Positions 13,091-18,302 of a DNA stretch of 42,301 bases are shown here, in pieces (within the stretch, counting starts at the first letter, position 1; every line of letters begins with the position of its first letter). Location: IMG/VR virus record IMGVR_UViG_3300024999_000196, positions 1 through 42,301 of that record; one strand, 5' to 3'. The position numbers and the translations under genes were made by a program. Below the pieces are notes generated by a model. It had not been told where the DNA came from, searched no databases, and saw only the letters and a program-made list of their open reading frames with translations. The stretch comes from a virus.

Positions 13091-13834
13091 TTACGCCTCG
13101 ATCTGCTGGACGTTGCCTGCCGTCGGCAAGCGCATTGCCGGAGAAACCACCCAGGATACACCGACAACAGCGGCAAGAGCGTCAAGGCGAGATTTTGCAG
13201 CCTGGAATATGTCTTTGTAGAAAAGTCCCTGCGCCATGCCGTCACGGATGATCTCGGTGACGAGGTCTTCGGCGATGGTCAGTTTGTTGAGCTGGCGAGA
13301 GTTGAGCAGGTCGCGGAATGATCCGTTGAAATGGTCGTTGACGATGAACAGCGCCCGATAGACTGCTGACGTGTAATGCTTGAAGTACCAGTTTGCCCTG
13401 GATGACCCTTGCCCCCTGGCGTATTCGACAAAGTCAGATATTGCGTCTGTCTCTTCACGGCGAGATAGTTTGCCGTTTTTTCTGTCGTCAATCCATCGCG
13501 GCTCTGTTCTATTCCTGAGAGCTTCTTCCATTTTTGAGAAGGCGTTTATATACTTTTCTTTCCACGCCGCCACCTTCTTCCCCCTGAATCCCATTGCCAA
13601 AAAAGAAAACCCATCTTTGGTCATATTGACCATTGGCCTTCTTTGGTTCTGGTCGTCGATGTATGATCCCGGCGAAAAATTTCGCCCGGCAAATTCTGAC
13701 GAACAGTCCATATCCCTGATGGCCTTCAGGACATCCTTGTGCGGCTTGCTGAATTTCTCTGCCACATCAAGAGACGAAACTACAGCTAGCCCCCTGACTG
13801 TTTTGATATGAACCTCAGGTAGATCAGTTTTCAT
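13091..13834 (-). CDS. Rha-family phage regulatory protein
   Basis: Started at ATG 13834, behind GGAGGGAGATGAG, this protein has 247 residues. The N-terminal 110 residues match the Rha domain: VRGLAVVSSLDVAEKFSKPH, then DVLKAIRDMD, NFSPGSYID, RPMVNMTKDGFSFLAMGF and AAWKEKYINAFSKME. Rha proteins are early phage regulators that can interfere with growth when host factors are missing. The C-terminal half (ANWYFKHYTSAVYRALF and onward) is a separate helical domain seen in phage antirepressor-like proteins but not named here. It is the second gene of the leftward early operon, just after the Cro-like gene. Confidence 0.82.
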   Translation of the reverse strand: MKTDLPEVHIKTVRGLAVVSSLDVAEKFSKPHKDVLKAIRDMDCSSEFAGRNFSPGSYIDDQNQRRPMVNMTKDGFSFLAMGFRGKKVAAWKEKYINAFSKMEEALRNRTEPRWIDDRKNGKLSRREETDAISDFVEYARGQGSSRANWYFKHYTSAVYRALFIVNDHFNGSFRDLLNSRQLNKLTIAEDLVTEIIRDGMAQGLFYKDIFQAAKSRLDALAAVVGVSWVVSPAMRLPTAGNVQQIEA

Positions 13835-13835
13835 C

Positions 13836-14036
13836 TCATCTCCCTCCAAAATTCTTCCATGCTTCCCGTCGATCTGCGATACGGTCACGGTCCATCCATA
13901 CGTCACTGCTTGTCCGCAAAACCTGAGATACAAGTTTGGCCTTCTTGTATCCGAAGTCCCGTTCACCGATTAGAACGGCCCTCCACATACTGTAGGAACA
14001 TCCCAATATCTTTGTCGAAAACTCTTGTTTGGTCAT
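13836..14036 (-). CDS. Cro-like HTH protein, 66 aa
   Basis: ATG 14036 follows AAGGAGG with 8 bases spacing. A longer frame up to 14090 would run through the operator repeats and lacks a ribosome site. The 66 residues (TKQEFSTKILGCSYSMWRAV, then GERDFGYKKAKLVSQVLR) fit a small helix-turn-helix protein with the recognition helix around residues 15-25. It is the first gene leftward from the divergent control region and faces the repressor, so the Cro position is clear. Binding to the 9-bp repeats at 14060-14095 is the obvious inference. Confidence 0.7.
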   Translation of the reverse strand: MTKQEFSTKILGCSYSMWRAVLIGERDFGYKKAKLVSQVLRTSSDVWMDRDRIADRREAWKNFGGR

Positions 14037-14059
14037 CCTTAAATCCTCCTTGTTTTGAT

Positions 14060-14095
14060 ACAAGGTACACAAGGATAACAAGGAATACAAGATAT
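14060..14095. promoter_or_regulatory. Four tandem 9-bp operator repeats
   Basis: ACAAGG begins at 14060, 14069 and 14078, with ACAAGA at 14087: four units in exact 9-bp register. They lie between the Cro-like start and the repressor start, where lambdoid phages keep operators. The leftward early promoter probably overlaps them, although its -10 and -35 elements are not clear-cut. Confidence 0.6.
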
Positions 14096-14129
14096 ATTTT
14101 CACCACCTGTGTATTTTCTTCTTGTTATT

Positions 14130-14142
14130 TCACAAATTGTGA
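14130..14142. promoter_or_regulatory. Palindromic operator in the repressor promoter
   Basis: TCACAA-A-TTGTGA is a perfect 6-bp inverted repeat. It lies just before TAATAT (14143-14148), the best -10 candidate for the rightward repressor transcript. A TTGTTA lies at 14122-14127 as a short-spaced -35. An operator inside a promoter spacer is a common way to autoregulate. Confidence 0.5.
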
Positions 14143-14196
14143 TAATATAAATTGACTGGGTATCTTGATATTCTGAGATGACGATAGGAGGTAGAT

Positions 14197-14649
14197 ATGG
14201 AAGCTGGCGAAATAATGAAAATTGTCAAGACGATACGAAAGCGACTGGGTCTCACTCAAAAAGAGTTTGGGGATCGGCTTGGGGTAAAGCAACAAGCGGT
14301 CGGCCTATGGGAGACCGGACTTGAAAGAAATAGACCGAGCCAGGAGAACCTGGACCAGATTATGTCGATGTGGGATTCAATGAGAAATGATATGGTTGAC
14401 TATTCAGCGATGGATGTAGCGAACATTGAAGGGACGAAAGAGATGGTCGATGCAATCCTGATAAGCGGATCGTCGATAAATAAGGTGGCGCTGGTCGCCA
14501 GCGTCAAGGCGTTCTACAAATCTTGTCAGAACGAGGTGGAGATGGAAGGGATGAAGGATAGAATGGGGAGGCTTGAGGAGAAGATGGACCTGCTGATATC
14601 GGCTATTATCGGAAACCAAAAGGGGGCTGGTCAGTCGATTCAGGCGTGA
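14197..14649 (+). CDS. HTH repressor of lysogeny
   Basis: This 150-residue protein starts at ATG 14197 behind TAGGAGGTAGAT. Residues about 8-60 are an XRE-type helix-turn-helix: IRKRLGLTQKEFGDRLGV then KQQAVGLWETG. The middle has a helical segment and the end (EGMKDRMGRLEEKMDLLISA) is a coiled coil that would give dimers. There is no LexA/CI-type peptidase domain, so induction must work without RecA-driven self-cleavage, perhaps through an antirepressor. It is first in the plus-strand lysogeny operon and diverges from the Cro-like gene. Confidence 0.82.
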   Translation: MEAGEIMKIVKTIRKRLGLTQKEFGDRLGVKQQAVGLWETGLERNRPSQENLDQIMSMWDSMRNDMVDYSAMDVANIEGTKEMVDAILISGSSINKVALVASVKAFYKSCQNEVEMEGMKDRMGRLEEKMDLLISAIIGNQKGAGQSIQA

Positions 14650-15104
14650 CGGACCCCGCCGAACAGACGTTACTGCGTAGGTCTAAAACCTACAAGCATT
14701 TTATGGAAGGTCACGAAAGATTTTTTGTGGTAGAGGGCGGACTTAGCGCAAATGATAATCAGTCAGACAAGGTATTGATTATCAAAGATGAGGTTATCAT
14801 CCGCCAGAATGACCAATCGAGAGAATGGGGCGATATCGTCGGGAAAAAGTTTTGCGATATCTGCACTACCACAACCTGTTCAGCCGACACATGCGCCATC
14901 CTCGCTTCACGAATGGCAGATAAAAGCGCGGAAATATTTCGCTTCGTCCGTGGAGTGTTCTGTCGGGTGACTGCTACCCCAGCAAGAGTCGGTAAATCGA
15001 TCTATTATATCGTTGCTGCACGCAAAGCCTCAACTCCGTTCATATCGAAGCGATTGATGGGGGTGGGGGGGGGGTATTTTGGAACTTCAGCCAAAAATAG
15101 ATGA
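14646..15104 (+). CDS. Unknown protein in the lysogeny operon, 152 aa
   Basis: GTG 14646 overlaps the repressor stop, so translation is coupled. The product has 152 residues: a charged N-terminal region with KHFMEGHERFFVVEGGL, then KVLIIKDEVIIRQ, then a Cys-rich part (KFCDICTTTTCSADTC, which could bind zinc), and a basic C-terminal region. Near its 3' end the DNA has G5-T-G10 (15059-15074), so the last residues depend on the exact length of that run, which is prone to error or slippage. The Cys-rich part and the position beside the repressor hint at a regulatory partner. I do not recognise it. Confidence 0.6.
   Translation: MTDPAEQTLLRRSKTYKHFMEGHERFFVVEGGLSANDNQSDKVLIIKDEVIIRQNDQSREWGDIVGKKFCDICTTTTCSADTCAILASRMADKSAEIFRFVRGVFCRVTATPARVGKSIYYIVAARKASTPFISKRLMGVGGGYFGTSAKNR
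15059..15074. repeat. Poly-G tract (G5-T-G10)
   Basis: A run of five G, one T and ten G lies near the 3' end of the gene at 14646-15104. Tracts of this length slip during replication and are also common sequencing errors. A change of one G would alter the C-terminus of that protein and the distance to the next gene. Confidence 0.8.
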
Positions 15105-15114
15105 GAGGTGATAA

Positions 15115-15306
15115 ATGTTCGGATTCGATGCTCCATTAGTGCTCGCAGTGCTGGCCTTCATTGTTGCGCCATTCGTAATTAACGGCACCATGGCCCGGAG
15201 CCGTGGCAAAAGCGTTGCGCTCATGCTCTTCCTGACCTGCATCTTTTCGTGGATTGTGACGCTCGTTCTGGCCTGTCTGCCGAAGGTGCCTAAACCGCAG
15301 CCGTGA
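15115..15306 (+). CDS. Small two-helix membrane protein
   Basis: The 63-residue product starts at ATG 15115 with GAGAGGTGATAA upstream. Two membrane segments are plain (LVLAVLAFIVAPFVING, then ALMLFLTCIFSWIVTLVLAC) separated by a basic turn (ARSRGKS). It ends in a Pro-rich KVPKPQP tail, and its stop overlaps the integrase start. Small membrane proteins next to integrase or repressor genes are often expressed from the prophage and can block superinfection. That role is an inference here. Confidence 0.75.
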   Translation: MFGFDAPLVLAVLAFIVAPFVINGTMARSRGKSVALMLFLTCIFSWIVTLVLACLPKVPKPQP

Positions 15307-16412
15307 GCGTCCACCAGACCCCAGACGGGAGATGGTTCGTCCGCTTCCAGCGCGGGAAAATCCCCGAACGTCCGAACGCGACGCGGGAATACTTCGGACG
15401 CGGGCCGAACGCAGAGAATCGCGCCCGCGCCAGGAATCAGGAACTTGGTCTCGGTCGTGTCGCCGCCGTATCCGGCAAAGTGTTCCGTGATTTGGCCCTG
15501 TACTATCTGGAGAGCCGTTTGGACAAGATGGAAGAAAGGTCAGTATCAACAGCCCATTCCCACGCCACAGTCCACCTGATACCCTATTTTGCCGATACCG
15601 ATGTGTTGTCGATTGCCGAGGACATGCTAGACGGGTACGTGTCCAGGCGCAGAAAGGCGGAATGGAGAGACGGCGCCGGACAAGGCAAGGTGCATGTCGG
15701 GGTATCGAGATCGACAATCAAACGGGAATTGACCACGTTTCAGGCCATCATGAATTTCGCGGTCAAGCGCAAGGTGATTTTGTACAATCCCGCCGCGCAC
15801 TACGACATGCCGAAAGGCGACGATGCTGTCATAGCCCCGGCCACACAGGAAGAGGTCATGGCAATCTTGCGGGTCTCGCCGCCGCATCTCCAGAGGTTCA
15901 TCCTGCTGGCATGGTACACCGCCGTCCGGCCTGGTTACACTGAGTTACTGACGTTGCGATGGGATCAGGTTGATTTCGCCGGCAAGACGGTATTCATTCG
16001 GAGCGCGAAGAAAGGCGGGCTGGTGTCGAGGAAGATACCGATGCACCAGGAACTGGAGGCATCTTTGCTGGATTGGTACGAGCATGACCGGCACATGACG
16101 CCGATGCCCACCCATATCATCCATTACCATGGAGAGCCGGTCAAGAAGGTCGGCAAGGCATGGTCAGCGGCGAAGAAGAGGGCAAAGGTTTTGCGGAGGC
16201 TTCCGGCCTACTCGATCCGACATTCAGCGATTACTCAGATGTTGGAATCGGGCGCGGATTTGAAATCTGTCTCGATCCTGGCCGGTCATGCCAGCCCCGC
16301 AATGACCATGCGCCGGTATCAGCACTCATCGACTCGGCTTCAGGCATTGGCGATATCAGGGCTGGTAACAGTCGGTCACAGTTCAGGAGTTACCGATAAG
16401 CCGCAAACGTAG
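15303..16412 (+). CDS. int: Tyrosine-type site-specific integrase
   Basis: This 369-residue tyrosine recombinase inserts the phage into the host chromosome. The start GTG 15303 overlaps the preceding stop. An N-terminal arm-binding region (VHQTPDGRWFVRF) is followed by a core-binding SAM-like domain and the catalytic domain. The latter has the first Arg in YTAVRPGYTELLTLRW, box II in LPAYSIRHSAITQML (R-H present, the usual first His replaced by Tyr, as in other YSLRH-type integrases), LAGHASP and the nucleophile Tyr in RRYQHSS. It is the last gene of the plus-strand lysogeny operon. attP is expected within the following 120 bases. Confidence 0.93.
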   Translation: MSVHQTPDGRWFVRFQRGKIPERPNATREYFGRGPNAENRARARNQELGLGRVAAVSGKVFRDLALYYLESRLDKMEERSVSTAHSHATVHLIPYFADTDVLSIAEDMLDGYVSRRRKAEWRDGAGQGKVHVGVSRSTIKRELTTFQAIMNFAVKRKVILYNPAAHYDMPKGDDAVIAPATQEEVMAILRVSPPHLQRFILLAWYTAVRPGYTELLTLRWDQVDFAGKTVFIRSAKKGGLVSRKIPMHQELEASLLDWYEHDRHMTPMPTHIIHYHGEPVKKVGKAWSAAKKRAKVLRRLPAYSIRHSAITQMLESGADLKSVSILAGHASPAMTMRRYQHSSTRLQALAISGLVTVGHSSGVTDKPQT

Positions 16413-16458
16413 ACAGGGCAAGGGATACAGAGCATGACAGCCACCTTCACACGGTGAT

Positions 16459-16523
16459 TGTTACCAGTACCAACATGTTGAAAATACATTGGAAATATTT
16501 TTGATTTTGGTAACTGTTACCAG
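16459..16523. other. Repeats between integrase and RHH genes, candidate attP region
   Basis: The 114 bases between the convergent integrase and the 64-codon gene hold TGTTACCAG twice (16459-16467 and 16515-16523) and the palindrome GGTAAC-T-GTTACC (16509-16521), with an AT-rich stretch between. attP usually lies just past int and contains arm and core repeats, so this is the best candidate. The attB core cannot be identified from the phage alone. Confidence 0.4.
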
Positions 16524-16526
16524 ACG

Positions 16527-16721
16527 CTACGCTTTGCCCATGGCCCTGTCGATCGCTTCGCGCAACGAGTGTTTATCCGAGCCGGAAGAGTACACGACTC
16601 CGATATCCCGCAGCGCCTTCCCGCTGATTCTATGGAGCAACCAATCAAGGCGATGTGTATCTGTCTTTCCTTTATGCTGCTCACGCATAGCGCGGACCAC
16701 CCGTCTGAATTCCAGGCTCAT
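16527..16721 (-). CDS. Small basic helical protein, 64 aa
   Basis: The 64-residue product is basic and helical (LEFRRVVRAMREQHKGKTD, then HRLDWLLHRISGKALRDIG) and ends in HSLREAIDRAMGKA. It follows the broken RHH-like frame with an ATGA overlap. It is the last gene of the minus-strand run before the integrase. I cannot name a family. An interaction with the RHH proteins encoded just upstream is conceivable. Confidence 0.6.
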   Translation of the reverse strand: MSLEFRRVVRAMREQHKGKTDTHRLDWLLHRISGKALRDIGVVYSSGSDKHSLREAIDRAMGKA

Positions 16722-16848
16722 TTCTCCATCTCCCGCTCAATCAACCCATTGATAACCCGGCTGTAGCTCACCTTCTTAGCCTTCAGCCATTCAAGATTAT
16801 CGTCCGGCCCTTTGGAATTAACGGTGCTTTAATCAAGTTCAGTTCCAT
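16718..16848 (-). pseudogene. Frameshifted ribbon-helix-helix paralogue
   Basis: From ATG 16848 the frame reads MELNLIK and then departs to a stop after 21 codons. In the -1 frame the sequence continues as TVNSKGPDDNLEWLKAKKVS, then YSRVINGLIEREMEK and TGA 16720-16718, without a start codon of its own. This second part matches the neighbouring gene (16874-17077), which has ENLEWLRAQLESNSSILNRL. A one-base deletion, or a sequencing error, near AAAGC (about 16827-16831) would explain it. If intact it would be about 43 residues. Confidence 0.55.
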
Positions 16849-16873
16849 CGTGTCTAGGTTATACTTCTTTTTT

Positions 16874-17077
16874 TTATATTTCGGTTGTTTGGCCTTCACA
16901 CGTCTCGCCATTATTCCTCTCCATATCCATCAACCTGTTTAAAATAGAGCTATTGCTCTCAAGCTGCGCCCTAAGCCATTCCAGATTTTCCCTGGTTGGC
17001 TGGATCGTGATCCGCTCTTTCCGTCCAGTGGCGGGCCTACCTGCGCCCGCCCTGCCGCCGCCTCTGCCTGATTTCAT
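16874..17077 (-). CDS. RHH-like DNA-binding protein, 67 aa
   Basis: The 67-residue product starts with a basic, Gly-rich segment (GRGGGRAGAGRPATGRKER) of the kind preceding ribbon-helix-helix domains in phage and plasmid proteins. It then has ITIQPTRENLEWLRAQLES and SSILNRLMDMERN, a strand and two helices. This is consistent with an Arc/RHH fold. The start overlaps the previous gene by 4 bases. The frame downstream (16718-16848) is a damaged relative. It is probably a small regulator; the target is unknown. Confidence 0.62.
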   Translation of the reverse strand: MKSGRGGGRAGAGRPATGRKERITIQPTRENLEWLRAQLESNSSILNRLMDMERNNGETCEGQTTEI

Positions 17078-17259
17078 GACTCTGGTGTAAACTCAAGTCC
17101 GTCTTGATGTGTTACTATACGCCCGCGACTGTTGTCCGAGCATCGTCTCCATATGTTGTTATCTTCAGTAGCTTGATACCCATCGCGATTGGTTGTTATT
17201 GCTTCGTATCTGTTTCTCGCTACACTGAACAACCCGACTCTTATAATCTTCTCTTTCAT
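17074..17259 (-). CDS. Small protein, 61 aa, hypothetical
   Basis: The 61-residue protein starts at ATG 17259 behind GGGGGAC. It has an initial strand (KIIRVGLFSVARNRYEAITT) and a segment with WRRCSDNSRGRIVTHQDG. It looks like a compact beta-rich domain, without a known family. It overlaps the RHH-like gene and is separated from the moron cassette by a terminator. Confidence 0.6.
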   Translation of the reverse strand: MKEKIIRVGLFSVARNRYEAITTNRDGYQATEDNNIWRRCSDNSRGRIVTHQDGLEFTPES

Positions 17260-17302
17260 TGCTGTCCCCCGTTTGAGTTTTGGTTCAGGCTTTATATCTC
17301 AT

Positions 17303-17331
17303 AAAAAGCCATCCGAGTTTCCCCGGATGGC
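17303..17331 (-). terminator. Intrinsic terminator after the 73-codon gene
   Basis: GCCATCCG (17308-17315) and CGGATGGC (17324-17331) make a perfect 8-bp stem with an 8-base loop, followed in the minus direction by TTTTT (17307-17303). It starts 10 bases past the stop of the gene at 17341. Confidence 0.8.
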
Positions 17332-17340
17332 CTGACTTTC

Positions 17341-17562
17341 CTAGAACAAGCTGACCCTGTAACCGCAAGCCAGATCAGCGGACCTTGCCGCCTTTTCTCC
17401 ATGAAGGAACCGAGCGGCACGACTGATCTGGTCGTGCTCATCAGGAGTCATCCCGCCAGTCAGAGGGAAGGTCGCGCCGATTGCGTACAGGGATCCAACA
17501 CAGACCTTCTGAACTGATGAACCGGAGATGCGACCGACAAGGATAGAAGCCTGAGCTTTCAT
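17341..17562 (-). CDS. Moron gene, 73 aa, unknown function
   Basis: The 73-residue product starts at ATG 17562 with a strong AGGAGGG. It has MKAQASILVGRISGSSVQKV at the start, then VGSLYAIGATFPLTGGMTP, a helix with DEHDQISRAARFLHGEKAA, and ends in LACGYRVSLF. I do not recognise it. The gene has its own near-consensus promoter (17619-17647) and its own terminator (17303-17331), and stands isolated between the end of the late operon and the RHH genes. That is the layout of a moron, a gene expressed from the prophage for the benefit of host or phage (exclusion, defence, host change). Confidence 0.75.
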   Translation of the reverse strand: MKAQASILVGRISGSSVQKVCVGSLYAIGATFPLTGGMTPDEHDQISRAARFLHGEKAARSADLACGYRVSLF

Positions 17563-17618
17563 AATTCCCTCCTGGGAGTAGGTTTCGGATTGGCCTTATT
17601 GCCTCATCCTTTGATTAC

Positions 17619-17670
17619 ACTATATGACCCAGTTGGATATATTGCAAGCACTATTTCTATAACCTTGCAA
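17619..17670 (-). promoter_or_regulatory. Moron promoter with inverted TTGCAAG
   Basis: On the minus strand TTGCAA (17647-17642) and TATAGT (17624-17619) are 17 bases apart. A second element CTTGCAA at 17664-17670 forms an inverted pair with TTGCAAG at 17642-17648. The -35 element therefore lies within a potential operator. TTGCAA is also the -35 of the head-gene promoter near 40130. Confidence 0.7.
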
Positions 17671-17683
17671 AATTAATTCAGCA

Positions 17684-17732
17684 CAAAAAAAATGGCCACC
17701 CAGCGACACCTTGATTCGCTGCATGGCCATTT
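17684..17732 (-). terminator. Strong terminator ending the late operon
   Basis: AAATGGCCA (17690-17698) pairs with TGGCCATTT (17724-17732), extended inward by GCAGCG/CGCTG pairing. The minus-strand transcript then has an uninterrupted T-run (17691-17684). It follows the last late gene (ending at 17857) by about 125 bases that hold no gene. Confidence 0.85.
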
Positions 17733-17856
17733 CGGGGGCTGATCACCGGAACGCCCGGAGATCGGAGCAAGAGATTACATTATATCACTGCATTACCACG
17801 ATTGCAAGAAGTGGCCCTCCTGGGTGCGCTTCGTTGAGAGGCGTGGCGGGCATCTC

Positions 17857-18195
17857 TCATCTCGATTCCAGCCGGATGATCCTCGGCTTTGGACCCCAAT
17901 CCAGCAGGACATAAGCGTCAGAATGGGGAGATTCCTCGCCGCTGGCAAATACCGCCGTCAGCGTGAACGGGGTAGATCGTTTCAGCAGCAGGATGTTGCA
18001 CGTCCCGGTTCGCAGATCAGGTCCGGCGAAGTCACAGACTGCAACGCCTTCTTGATACATCCGAAAGCCGGTGAGGACCAGATCGGCTGGAGCGTCATAG
18101 CCCCATTCGGCGGTGATAGATCTTTCCCATCCAGGCGCAGCCATAGCCGCTACAGGACACAGGCACAGCATCAATGTGATCAATAATTTCTTCAT
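17857..18195 (-). CDS. Secreted protein with signal peptide, 112 aa
   Basis: ATG 18195 overlaps the preceding stop. The first 20 residues are a clear signal peptide (KKLLITLMLCLCPVAAMAA, cleavage probably after AMA). The mature part is beta-rich with two Cys separated by 11 residues (VCDFAGPDLRTGTC) and looks like a fibronectin-type or immunoglobulin-like domain (FRMYQEG, NILLLKRSTPFTLTAVF). It is the last gene of the late operon, following the tail fibre. It may modify or mask the cell surface. The function is unknown. Confidence 0.7.
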   Translation of the reverse strand: MKKLLITLMLCLCPVAAMAAPGWERSITAEWGYDAPADLVLTGFRMYQEGVAVCDFAGPDLRTGTCNILLLKRSTPFTLTAVFASGEESPHSDAYVLLDWGPKPRIIRLESR

Positions 18196-18302
18196 ATGTC
18201 TCTCCAATATGCCAAAGGTTGCAGCAATCCATAGTTCAGGGCGTAGTAGATCAGCGCCCACATTGCCAGGGTTGTCAGAATTGAAATGACTGCCGCTCTC
18301 AT
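18192..18302 (-). CDS. Small membrane protein, 36 aa
   Basis: This frame begins at ATG 18302, overlapping the tail fibre stop, and ends with a TGA overlapping the next start. The 36 residues are one hydrophobic helix (AAVISILTTLAMWALIYYAL) and a short tail. Overlaps on both sides make it a convincing gene despite its size. A holin-like or signal-arrest role is possible, but the main lysis genes lie elsewhere. Confidence 0.6.
   Translation of the reverse strand: MRAAVISILTTLAMWALIYYALNYGLLQPLAYWRDI

Noticed and set aside
16200-16330. Integrase inactivated by loss of the box II histidine
   Set aside because: The YSIRH form is a known variant of box II in phage integrases, and the other catalytic residues are intact.
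16718-16848. Programmed -1 frameshift rather than a mutation
   Set aside because: The local sequence (TTAAAGC) is not a standard slippery heptamer in the right phase and no ribosome site precedes the start.
16527-17077. RHH protein plus downstream gene as a toxin-antitoxin pair
   Set aside because: The 64-residue neighbour resembles no toxin family that I can recognise, and the RHH copy next to it is frameshifted.
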